NCBI RefSeq assembly: GCF_023101765.2
Contig: NC_064239.1
Span: forward strand, 3,906,001 to 3,970,000
DNA length: 64,000 bases
DNA from: Spodoptera frugiperda
Taxonomy: Eukaryota > Arthropoda > Insecta > Lepidoptera > Noctuidae
Direction: 5' to 3'
Both the position numbers and the translations under genes were made by a program. Below the pieces are notes generated by a model that saw nothing but the letters and a program-made list of their open reading frames with translations, was not told where the DNA came from and did no database searches. Position 1 is the stretch's first letter, and each line of letters starts with the position of its first letter. Shown in pieces: positions 41,817 through 51,389 of the stretch.

Positions 41817-43845
41817 ATAGGCCAGTGCAGATACCTCTAATAAAGGTAAAAAGTAAAAGAAATTTATAGTAGAATGAAACCTATTGGAAATGGAAGAGAA
41901 TATGCTAAAAATGGAAAAAAATAAAAATTCCACTCCATCCGAGTTCGGGAAGTGGGGGGAGGGAGGTTTTAAGAGGAAAAATCGGTTTATCGCAATTTTC
42001 GGCGAAACTACAAGTCCTATAAAAAAAAGTTCAACGGCAAAGTTGTAGGTAATAAAAAGATCTACAACTTTTGTATTTACACTTTTTTTGTATTACCTCA
42101 ATATTTTGTGAAAAATTCAAAAAACTAGGATTTCGGTTTTTTATTGTTATCTTCGACAAAAATATTTATTTTTTAACGAAATTTTGTGAAAACGTGCCTT
42201 TATATGTACCGAATATATTGTATTTTTTTGGAATTGAAAAATTATTTTTTTTACAAATTATTGATTAAATACCGAAAAATTATCCTAATTTTTAATCGAA
42301 AATTCACGCGTCAAAATATCAGATTTTTTATAAAGTTCTGTGGGCTTTTTGTTCGTTGAAATCTCTACTTTTCCATAGTGTAAAAAAAAATAAACGTTAC
42401 TATGGAAAATGTTCTGAAAAAACGCAATAAACTAAAAAAACTCGAATCAAAAAATTTGTTTTTCATCATTATGCACAATTTTGAGCTATTTATTACAATT
42501 AACTTATGTAGCGTAAGATTTAATGGTACATTGACAATTAAAAAATATATATAAATTAAAACATTCTACTATGATTAACAATCAAATAAGTTAATAATGT
42601 TTATATTTGATAAGACATCTACAATGTTATAAGAAAAATGTAGAATTTTGTTTTAATTAAATACGTAGATACTTATATATTCTTATTTGAAGATAATTTA
42701 TAAACCTTTTTTATTTTTTAAGGTGGCAAAATCATCCAATCCAATCCAATGACCTCTCTCGCCTTAGGTGAGGCGAGAGGGAGTGTCAGACTCTTACTGA
42801 CTAAAAACCACCCTGTTCCTAGTCCTGCTTTTCGAGCTGGAGCCCCGGTAAACCCGCTAGGTAGTCCGCAGATCCGGATCAGGCATCAGCCATACTAGAT
42901 ACCATTAGAGGTATTCTGATGGCTCTTTGAGGCGCGCGCGGAACGCGACGCGCGGCGTGCACGGGTCTAGTTCTGTTCGGGCGGCAAGCTACCCTTGCTC
43001 GCCGTCTACAGACCCGTACTTACGGAGGCCAGAGTACTTTGCGCGATCCCCGACGCCCGGAGTATCTCTCGCGAAGGCTGGGAGGTGAGGAGGTTCGTTC
43101 CCTCACGTGCCCCGCCTCCTTCTTTGCTAGCATGACTGCTTCGCAGAAGGAGGAGACGTCATCCCAGTCTCGCTCGCTCCTCCAGAGACACTCCGGGCGT
43201 CGTGAATCACGCGACGATCTCCAGCCACCGTTCACTATCATCTGTTTTTTCAGAACATTTTCCATAGTAACGTTTATTTTTTTTTACACTATGGAAAAGT
43301 AGAGATTTCAACGAACAAAAAGCCCACAGAACTTTATAAAAAATCTGATATTTTGACGCGTGAATTTTCGATTGAAAATTAGGATAATTTTTCGGTATTT
43401 AATCAATAATTGGTAAAAAAATTAATTTTTCAATTCCAAAAAAATACAATATATTTGGTACATATAAAGGCACGTTTTCACAAAATTTCGTTAAAAAATA
43501 AATATTTTTGTCAAAGATAACAATAAAAAACCGAAATCGTAGTTTTTTGAATTTTTCACAAAATTTTGAGGTAATACAAAAAAAGTGTAAATACAAAAGT
43601 TGTAGATCTTTTTATTACCTACAACTTTGCCGTTGAACTTTTTTTTATAGGACTTGTAGTTTCGCCGAAAATTGCGATAAACCGATTTTTCCTCTTAAAA
43701 CCTCCCTCCCCCCCACTTCCCGAACTCGGATGGAGTGGAATTTTTATTTTTTTTCATTTTTAGCATATTCTCTTCCATTTCCAATAGGTTTCATTCTACT
43801 ATAAATTTCTTTTGTTTCAAAACCTATCTGCACTGGCCTATAAAA
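41817..43845. mobile_element. Large inverted repeat: two ~605-bp arms, foldback or long-TIR element
   Basis: Left arm 41817-42423 and right arm 43241-43845 are reverse complements at very high identity. The outer ends are ATAGGCCAGTGCAGAT and ATCTGCACTGGCCTAT; shared inner landmarks include GGTAATAAAAAGATCTACAA, AATTTTGTGAAAACGTGCC and CTATGGAAAATGTTCTGAAA. A 65-codon frame occurs once in each arm (42071-42268 plus; 43596-43399 minus) with 61 of 65 residues the same, but its AT-driven composition suggests no function. The ~820-bp centre holds unique AT-rich sequence and an inserted R1-type LINE end (42725-43241) that abuts the right arm exactly. No transposase visible. Confidence 0.85.
42725..43241 (-). 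pseudogene. R1-type LINE, 5'-truncated: polymerase C-terminus plus full 3' UTR (family C)
   Basis: Minus strand: the frame from 43241 encodes ERDWDDVSSFCEAVMLAKKE then AGHVRERTS, the same R1-group C-terminus as 13610-13850. A GC-rich stretch (about 43060-42900) follows, then the family C UTR (GGATCTGCGGACTACCTAGC, CCGGGGCTCCAGCTCG, AGAGTCTGACACTCCCTCTC) and an A-rich end near 42715. It is the longest family C copy here and ties the dispersed UTR copies to their parent LINE. GC content differs strongly from the surrounding arms. Confidence 0.75.
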
Positions 43846-44092
43846 TATATATAATATTTACAATTCCAAGAAACTACCCCAGGCTTATTCGTTTATGTCT
43901 GCAGCTCAAAAGAGTATAAGATTTTTTTAAATATAAAATAGCAGATTATCTACAATTATATGAAAACTAGAAATACAATACCAGCGCAAAACAATACATA
44001 CAATACATATACTACTGAAACATAGACTTCTTGAATTACAGTAGTCAGCATTCTTATTATTAGAATCAATATTAAATGGTACGTTGATACGT

Positions 44093-44357
44093 TAGTTGAG
44101 TGGTCGCAAGCGCGACAGGCGTACAAGGGGTCTCGGGTTTGACTCCCGGCTCGGACAAAGTAATAGTTTCTTAACTTTCTCAGTAGTAGCACGAAGTCTA
44201 GAATTGTGCCAAGTATATGGCAATAAGCTCACCCCCTATTACGTGGGACTTATAACACAAATGCTGAAAAGTGGGTGTACATTGTATAGCGGCATTACGT
44301 GCCGTAATGTGCACCTTTGCCTACCCCTTCAGGGATAAAAGACGTGACGTTGCATTA
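44093..44357 (+). mobile_element. SINE family B, full copy
   Basis: GTTGAGTGGTCGCAAGCGCG, B-box GGGTTTGACTCCCGGCTCGG (decayed), body GCACGAAGTCTAGAATTGTG, end CCCCTTCAGGGATAAAAGAC. Confidence 0.8.
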
Positions 44358-44832
44358 CATATTAAATGGCACTTCTTAGTATACCTATAACAAATTCACC
44401 AACATCTATGATAGTAGTCATGTGTAGCAAATCAAAAGCTTCAAAAATCTACATGTACCAACAAACTAATCCCAAAACAAATATTGGATCCAACATTAAG
44501 CAATAGCAATATTTATTCGTCCAATATTGGTCTAGGGAAAACGTAACGCTTTAATAATTATGAGTCTTGTCTTATGAATTTTGCAATGGCCTCCGTCATG
44601 TCACTTTGATCCTGCCCTCGTTAGTAAAACAGCTGAGTTTTCTAGGAAAAGACTGTACCTTTAGTTCAATTTATTCAGCAAAAGTATTTCTAAATTGTAT
44701 TTTATGAAACGGATTAAAATAGATTAAATAATAAACGAGTTACAATAATTTACAGTTACGTGAACGTAAAAGTAAAATGGTGATCGGTTTTGTTAACCCA
44801 TATGTATCCATGTTTAATAAGTTTAATATTTA

Positions 44833-45015
44833 ATGACTGCACGGTTATCGCAGTATAAAGGCAACCAACCGCTCCGCAACATGTAGCAGATTCGATTTCC
44901 GCATGGAGCAACTCTTTGTGTGATTCACAAATTGTTGTTTCGGGTCTGGGTGTCTTGTGTGTATGAACTTGTATATTTATAAATACACCCACGATACAGG
45001 AAAAATTTAGTGTGA
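44833..45015 (+). mobile_element. SINE family A
   Basis: TGACTGCACGGTTATCGCAG, B-box region GATTCGATTTCCGCATGGAG, TTGTTTCGGGTCTGGGTGTC, tail TAAATACACCCACGATACAG. Confidence 0.8.
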
Positions 45016-45059
45016 AACAACATTTTGTATAAAAAAAAAGAAAAAAGTTATGATGTAAA

Positions 45060-45165
45060 AGGCCTGCAACGCACTTATAACGCCTCTGGTATTGTGGATG
45101 TCCATGGACAGTGACGTTGCTTACCATCAGACTATCCATCTGACCGGCTTATACCATAAAAAATA
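45060..45165 (-). mobile_element. Family D repeat, end fragment
   Basis: GCCTGCAACGCACTTATAAC, GCCTCTGGTATTGTGGATGT, CATGGACAGTGACGTTGCTT: reverse complement of the first part of family D. Confidence 0.65.
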
Positions 45166-45451
45166 TATATCTATCCAATGTTTGAAAAAAATTGTAAGCA
45201 CATTCACGATGCGATGTAGGTCAACACTTCTCTGGCGACATCTTAATATTTTCCGACTGAATGGTCAAAAGATTGCATTGAGTGCATCGCATCGATAAGT
45301 ATGCTGACAATGGGACCTTCATGGTTAAAAGCGTACTAGTGACTATGTGACATTTTAGTGTAAAATGTGCTTTAATATCGAGCAATAAGTTTCTAAATAG
45401 TTTAAAATTTTATAGTGGAGAATGGATGAAGAAAACATTTTGTGCTGGTCC

Positions 45452-45732
45452 TAAGGGGGTTTTTACAGTAGAGATGTGTCTCCACCAATCATATTCATTA
45501 GTATACATAGCACTGATGGAAGCGAACTAAACTAAGCTATTTTTTATATAGAAAGATGCGTGTAATGGATGCGTGCTATGGATGGGTTGCCTACTATCGG
45601 TACATCGTAAACTCGAGCTGCGCATCTTCCTCGCACAGCTAGCTAGCTAACGGTCATATAGTTTCACACCTTAGCTATTACATCTTCGTAGCATAGTTAC
45701 ATAGCACATCTCTGGTGAAAAAGCACCCTAAG
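45452..45732. mobile_element. MITE family L, complete
   Basis: The left end TAAGGGGGTTTTTACAGTAG, continuing AGATGTG, pairs with the right end, whose reverse complement reads CTTAGGGTGCTTTTTCACCA then GAGATGTGCT. Internal ATGGATGCGTGCTATGGATG and CGAGCTGCGCATCTTCCTCG. No coding capacity. A partial copy is at 14388-14512. Confidence 0.7.
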
Positions 45733-45734
45733 TA

Positions 45735-46208
45735 ACTGAGGATAACAATAGAATCATGATAGTGATTATTGAACCTCTTAGTAACGAATTCTTTTCATTA
45801 CTTTTTATAGTTTTTTCCTTTTCGTGCCAGTTCTTAGTAAAAGTTTAATATGTATTTTATTTAAGACCATTTTCATAGTAATAAGTTTTCATTTTAAATA
45901 TTACTTAATGTTTACCAGCTAACAATATTAATTTCATCTAGCCGTCGATAAACACAATTCTCAATTCAAAATTAATATTCATATTCGAAAACGAAAACAA
46001 AAAAATGATTACTCTTCTTTATTAATATTTTAAAAGCAATTGATTTATGGGTGGCTATCAAAAATAATAAATTATATTATTATAACATAATATCTGTTAT
46101 AATTATTACTTATCAAATGACAGGTATTCGTTATTTTTTGACTAATGATCGTGAAATAAAATATTTGACAATATCGTTTCATTTTCTTCATTTCTTTCTA
46201 AGCTTATA
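45735..46208. other. No recognised feature
   Basis: Very AT-rich. Confidence 0.35.
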
Positions 46209-46209
46209 C

Positions 46210-46410
46210 GAATTGCTTGCGTTGTGTGAGTGAGGTTACCGGAGGCCCAATTCCCCCCCCTCCCCCTTCCGAATTATTCTTATCCCCGAATCCCTAACAA
46301 CCATTAAATTACTAACCCCCAAAAGACCGGCAACGCACTTGTAACGCCTCTAGTGTTGCAGGTGTCCATGGGCGGCGGTAACTGCTTACCATCAGGTGAT
46401 CTGTTGCATC
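46210..46410 (-). mobile_element. Family D repeat
   Basis: TTGCTTGCGTTGTGTGAGTG, GTTACCGGAGGCCCAATTCC, AAAAGACCGGCAACGCACTT, GTAACTGCTTACCATCAGGT. Contains a C-rich run near 46251-46266. Confidence 0.75.
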
Positions 46411-46411
46411 A

Positions 46412-47784
46412 ATTCTTAGTTGTTTGTATACCACTTAAGCTGCTACACATAAATCGTTACTTCGCCTATCAAAATTATATTTACGAAATAAAAATAAATA
46501 AATCTCTTTCCAACTCAACATTTCAATAGTTCGCTCAATCAAATTTCGAATCGCAGTAATCAATTCGAAATTTAATCAATCTTTTGCGTTGAAATCTGTT
46601 CGAACATGGCAACGTTGGTACATTGTTAAGGTCCGTGTATGATGCGCACCTTGCAAATGAATCAGGAACACAGTGTCACTAATTAGTGACAGTGCACTAA
46701 TTGTACCACGTTTGGTATTCAGTGAGCTTGTGCAGGGGAACTGGACGAGAATTACTCGACGTTCTGACAGACTCTATTTTTATAACGCGGTAGAGTGCTG
46801 TTCTAATTGCAGTTATGAGGACTTCATTTTAATGTTATTTTAGTATAGTGATTATACCTTCTGGATTCCACTTCAAATTGTGTATGTACGAATAAATGTT
46901 CATATTTTAAGGTGATAATCAACCAAAATCTTAAGTTATTAGTACTATATACTACGAGTATCACGTAAATGCCATAACATAATAAATGACAGTATTTATT
47001 GACTACAAGATAAAGCTTGGTGTTTGAGGGAATACTCTAGCCTAATATAACACATCTTCAAAGTAAACAAGGATCGTTAAAGATTCCCATAAAATCACCA
47101 TATAATAAGATTCCCTTTATAATTACAGATTGATAGTAGTCACAGATGCGGCCTACATCGATAGTTAATGTGATCCGGCGGCGTATTGTTCACAAACTCC
47201 CAACTAGTTGTGACTGGCTCATTAATATCCTAACTTTGACGGGTCGGCCTGACGTGTGCCTAAATACAAGGCCCACTAATAGCCCTAATGACTCATCCTT
47301 AGGGAAATAGGAGCATAAGAGATAATAATTGTACACTTCAAAGGTAGAGGCTTGTTTGGTCCGAAATTGGTTAAGCCAGTTACAATATTACAAAGGTAGT
47401 TCTAGTATTATTCCACAGAGGCGAGACAATTTTCAGTCAGTACCTACTATGTATTATTATTAATCCAATTGAAACAATAGTTTGTAACCAATCAGTCGTG
47501 TAGTAACGACAGTATAGAATACATTTATCACCATCTATGTGTCCCAAGAGCCGACTAATGGACTACACTTTTGATAGACTCTGGGCAGCAGTGTTCTCGA
47601 ATAAACTGAAACTTTTTAAACTGCCATCTTCTACCTTTCTACCAAACATGGAAATTAAGACAAATATAGCGCTTATAGTCTAGCAGTAAAGTGTTAACAA
47701 GGGCTATTAACCACGTTGATGATGGCACTTACTTGCCATGAAGCAAGTGCAAAGAGGAGATGCCATAATGTGACTCTGCACAAT
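46412..47784. other. No recognised feature
   Basis: AT-rich unique sequence. A 16-bp palindrome GTCACTAATTAGTGAC lies at 46675-46690. Confidence 0.35.
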
Positions 47785-47788
47785 TATA

Positions 47789-48428
47789 TGTCGGCGCAAC
47801 CACGTCAATTATCCAGAGAAAGTAGAATAAGTTTGGTTAATTCACTTGATTGTCCTAAAAATCAGTTTATTAATCATCAGTTGATTATTTTAAGTTTAAC
47901 ACGATGTAAAATTAACGTTATCATTGTAATTTCAATACTTAACCTAAAACTTGTAAGCACGTGCTCGTGCGCCGAGTCCTATAAATGGGTTGTTTTCCGA
48001 AAAAAATCACAAAATGTTAACGGCGTCATTATCCTCAACCAAAAGTTAACAATTCTGCCGATTGAAACACAAAATTTGGTTTCAATAAAATAAGCTGTGA
48101 CACTGCTCTCAACCAATACAATAAAAATAAGGATGATAATAAGCTGCCACGATGCTTAATAACGCAGGAGATTAATGATTTGTTAAATAAAAGTTAAAGT
48201 TTTTCGGAAAACCACCCAAATACGCCCGCACTGTAGGCAATCGTGGCAGTTGCACTCCGATCGCCGTACAGTACGGACCTCTCTGGGAGTTGAATAAACT
48301 AAGTTTACAGTACTCGTGAAGTTTTTCTAAGCCCCAAAATGGGTGACCATCGTGAGAACAACAACTGTGACGTCAGCAATGATGACGTCACACTTTTTCA
48401 AAACACCACGTAGATTTCTCCTTCGTCA
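47789..48428 (+). repeat. 5' LTR
   Basis: Contains TATAAAT at 47980-47986, AATAAAA signals near 48085 and 48295, and near its 3' end two TGACGTCA palindromes (48368-48375 and 48383-48390). These are consensus CRE/ATF sites 15 bp apart. A 24-codon frame starts at 48339 and crosses towards the LTR end, stopping at TAG 48411. Confidence 0.9.
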
Positions 48429-48442
48429 TCAGAAGTGGGATT
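48429..48442 (+). promoter_or_regulatory. Candidate primer-binding site (tRNA-Leu-like, offset)
   Basis: TCAGAAGTGGGATT begins at the first base after the 5' LTR. It is complementary to the T-arm/acceptor end of insect tRNA-Leu (…AATCCCACTTCTGA…, recalled from general tRNA knowledge), but it lacks the five bases that would pair with the terminal CACCA. Either the primer is a trimmed tRNA or the match is coincidental. Confidence 0.45.
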
Positions 48443-48623
48443 GCAAGAAGCCCTTACCCCAGCCGCTTCATCATCAGCTCTTCCACCTGATCAACTGGAA
48501 CGAATCAACAGCCGCAAGTACATCAAAACCACGACATGGAGAGTGAAAACAACCCACCAGAATAAACAGATAAGTATTGCATAGTTAATTACTCTTTTCA
48601 AATTTCAAAAATTCCAAATTAAA

Positions 48624-48779
48624 CTCCGAGAAATCTACGAGACCCTCCGAGAAATCTACGAGACCCTCCGAGAAATCTACGAGACCCTCCGAGAAATCTA
48701 CGAGACCCTCCGAGAAATCTACGAGACCCTCCGAGAAATCTACGAGACCCTCCGAGAACTCTACGAGACCCTCCGAGAC
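48624..48779 (+). repeat. 21-bp tandem repeat, ~7.4 copies
   Basis: Unit CTCCGAGAAATCTACGAGAC followed by C, starting at 48624, 48645, 48666, 48687, 48708, 48729, 48750 and 48771. The seventh unit has CTC for ATC. The reverse strand also stays open over the repeat (GLVDFSE), purely because the period is a multiple of three. Confidence 0.95.
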
Positions 48780-48870
48780 TAACAACTAATTTATAATGAA
48801 CAGAAATCCTTCTCAGAGAAAATACTTTCTTTGCCTACAGGTAATCACATCACAACATAACAAAACCAAC

Positions 48871-48980
48871 GAGAATCACCGAGAACCTACGAGAATCACC
48901 GAGAACCTACAAGAATCACCGAGAACCTACGAGAATCACCGAGAACCTACGAGAATCACCGAGAACCTACGAGAATCAAC
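48871..48980 (+). repeat. 20-bp tandem repeat, ~5.5 copies
   Basis: Unit GAGAATCACCGAGAACCTAC, itself two similar 10-bp halves. It lies between the heptad repeat and the 3' LTR. The purine-rich composition might replace a classical polypurine tract. Confidence 0.95.
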
Positions 48981-49032
48981 AAAAAAATCAACGAGGCTGG
49001 TGCAGAGCGCGCACCGCCTGTCAGTATGGCCG

Positions 49033-49672
49033 TGTCGGCGCAACCACATCAATTATCCAGAGAAAGTAGAATAAGTTTGGTTAATTCACTTGATTGTCCT
49101 AAAAATCAGTTTATTAATCATCAGTTGATTATTTTAAGTTTAACACGATGTAAAATTAACGTTATCATTGTAATTTCAATACTTAACCTAAAACTTGTAA
49201 GCACGTGCTCGTGCGCCGAGTCCTATAAATGGGTTGTTTTCCGAAAAAAATCACAAAATGTTAACGGCGTCATTATCCTCAACCAAAAGTTAACAATTCT
49301 GCCGATTGAAACACAAAATTTGGTTTCAATAAAATAAGCTGTGACACTGCTCTCAACCAATACAATAAAAATAAGGATGATAATAAGCTACCGCGATGCT
49401 TAATAACGCAGGAGATTAATGATTTGTTAAATAAAAGTTAAAGTTTTTCGGAAAACCACCCAAATACGCCCGCACTGTAGGCAATCGTGGCAGTTGCACT
49501 CCGATCGCCGTACAGTACGGACCTCTCTGGGAGTTGAATAAACTAAGTTTACAGTACTCGTGAAGTTTTTCTAAGCCCCAAAATGGGTGACCATCGTGAG
49601 AACAACAACTGTGACGTCAGCAATGATGACGTCACACTTTTTCAAAACACCACGTAGATTTCTCCTTCGTCA
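49033..49672 (+). repeat. 3' LTR
   Basis: Same length as the 5' LTR and almost the same sequence, including TATAAAT, the AATAAA signals and the paired TGACGTCA sites. No obvious polypurine tract abuts its start; the preceding bases are CAGTATGGCCG. Confidence 0.9.
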
Positions 49673-49677
49673 TATAT

Positions 49678-50848
49678 TATAAGTAAAAAGTGATACATCC
49701 AAATGTGGACTATTGGCAACGTATGTGTAGTATGGGACTGTACGTTGGAGAAGAGTTGGTGCTTTGTAGCGTACCACGCTCCCCGTAAAGTATCACACAT
49801 TATGTTAAAGGGAAATTCAGTTATGACATCTCCTCTTTGTATTTGCTTCATATTACTTGCTCCCTAATAAGTCCTTGTACCTGTGGGCGAACACCTACTT
49901 CTCCTCTCTTTTTACATCGACATATAACCTTATCTACATTACATTAACCTTTTATTACCTCCAACTTACAATTTTCAAAAACATTTTCCCAAAATTCCAA
50001 GGAACCAGGTATGAATGTTTCATATATTAATTTCGACTTGATTTCTATTTCCTCTACGTGTTCCCGAGAAAAGGGTCTTGACAGACGTACAAGGAAATGT
50101 ACGTCAACAATGAAATGATCCTGTAATATTTCCTTTTTCGGAATTTCAATGTTTAAAAAAAAACTCGCAAGTTGTTAAGGGGTTACTAGTTGAACAAAAT
50201 ATATTGGGATTTTTAAAATTCTCATTTAAGTACCTATCACACATAATCTAGAGTTGTATAGCAATACATCAGAGTTATGATAAAACCACTCTATATATTT
50301 CAATACCATTTATCCAAGACAAGCTTTTTCATCTGTCTCAAAAATGCCAATATATACATACACGTAGCCAGAGAATATAGATACTCACAAACTACCATTA
50401 AGTACTTATATCGATAAAAATAACGAGTAGCTCCTGTTTGCCCAGTCACTGCGCCAACCATACAATAAAAATTGCACCCACTCTTTAATTTACTTAGCCA
50501 AGTTAATTATGCACTTATATTAGAGTAACAACCCACTAACTTATCACAGAACATTATGATTAAATAATAACATGCACTCAACACAAAGTTACCATTACTC
50601 GCGTGTACAATTTCCTAGTCATATTTTGCGTGCACTATAATTTACATTAGCTGATGTTAATTTATATTTATGGTAGGCGTGAGGCATATTTTATCATAAC
50701 AGGTATAAATAACAGTTGCTATTTTAGGTACAAGGAACAGGTATTAAAAGATAACATGTTATTTTCATTGACAAATTTAATCTTAGCTCAATTTACAAAC
50801 ATAGTCACAGTTCAATCACAACTCAAATAATAGTCTATTATTTGCATT
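49678..50848. other. No recognised feature
   Basis: AT-rich unique sequence. Confidence 0.35.
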
Positions 50849-50850
50849 AA

Positions 50851-50957
50851 CAGGGCTGTGAAAATACCTTCATTATTTAATAACAGGTATAAAGAATTGT
50901 TATTTTTACATAACAGTAATAGAAAACAGGTATAATGTTGGACCTGTTACAACCCTA
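50851..50957. mobile_element. Possible hAT-like miniature element
   Basis: The left end CAGGGCTGTGAAAATACC resembles the reverse complement of the right end, CTAGGGTTGTAACAGGTCC, with repeated AACAGGTATAA motifs inside. No clear 8-bp duplication. Weak. Confidence 0.25.
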
Positions 50958-51190
50958 GCCTAATTTATAGTACAACGTTGATTATGCCCATGAAATTGAG
51001 ATTGTTAATGACCCGCTGTATGTGAACAATAGCAGGGTGACTCAGTTGTTATATAGGTACTTAATATCTGACCTCTGTTTGTATTTACGTCTGCCATACA
51101 TGGACTGCTTGAACTAATGTATAGCTGACCTTAATATGGCTTTCGTATTTGGACGAGGGGACACATATTGAATGTAACTTTTTTAACAAT

Positions 51191-51385
51191 TATGGTATTT
51201 AATTCCATATATTACCATGTATTCCGCTATGCTCAAATACCAGTGGTGATACCAAATACATGTGGTGAGTAGTATTAAGAATTACGATATCAAATTCCAT
51301 GTACAAAGAATAAATTGATCAATTGGTATGCACTATGCTCAAATACCAATGATGGTACCAAATACATGTGGTAAGTAGTTTTAAA
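51191..51385 (+). repeat. Direct duplication, ~106-bp period
   Basis: CTATGCTCAAATACCA, then ACCAAATACATGTGGT, at 51227-51275 and again at 51333-51381. Two diverged tandem copies. Confidence 0.75.
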
Positions 51386-51389
51386 AACC

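Larger units (their letters stand above)
48339..48782 (+). pseudogene. Single-frame Gag-like remnant with a heptad-repeat segment
   Basis: One forward frame starts at ATG 48339 and continues, broken only by TAG at 48411 and TAG at 48582, to TAA at 48780. The first segment (24 codons) is acidic and Asn-rich. The second (after 48413) is Ser/Ala/Pro-rich, with PPDQLERI in the middle. The third contains seven complete copies and one partial copy of a 21-bp unit encoding LREIYET. Leu and Ile at positions 1 and 4 of each heptad are what a coiled coil needs. The 21-bp period keeps the frame. Whether this was once a coat-type protein is inference; the two stops argue against present translation as one product. 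Confidence 0.4.
47785..49676 (+). mobile_element. Miniature LTR retrotransposon (TRIM-like), complete, with TATA target duplication
   Basis: Two 640-bp long terminal repeats, 47789-48428 and 49033-49672, both start TGTCGGCGCAACCA and end CTTCGTCA (TG...CA). They differ at three positions by eye (one G/A in CCACG/ATC, two in AGCTG/ACCA/GCG), about 0.5%, so the insertion is recent. TATA directly precedes the first LTR (47785-47788) and follows the second (49673-49676). The internal part is only 604 bp and contains no protease, RT or integrase, so the element depends on enzymes from elsewhere. Orientation is set by the TATAAAT and AATAAA signals and the primer-site match after the first LTR. The superfamily cannot be assigned. 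Confidence 0.9.

Noticed and set aside
42071..42268. 65-codon frame duplicated at 43399-43596 as a conserved gene
   Set aside because: Duplication comes from the inverted arms; residues are Phe/Ile/Lys/Tyr dominated, as expected from AT-rich DNA.
44756..45139. 127-codon minus-strand frame
   Set aside because: Covers a SINE A and part of a family D repeat in antisense; similar antisense frames appear at other SINE A copies.
47716..48093. 125-codon frame as a gene, and its partner at 49026-49337
   Set aside because: Both lie in the two LTRs of the miniature element; duplication is due to the LTRs.
48585..48785. 66-codon minus-strand repeat protein (GLVDFSE)n
   Set aside because: Mirror of the 21-bp repeat, whose sense strand is set by the LTR signals; openness follows from the period being a multiple of three.
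48871..48980. CRISPR-like array
   Set aside because: Units are contiguous 20-bp tandem repeats without spacers, inside an eukaryotic LTR element.
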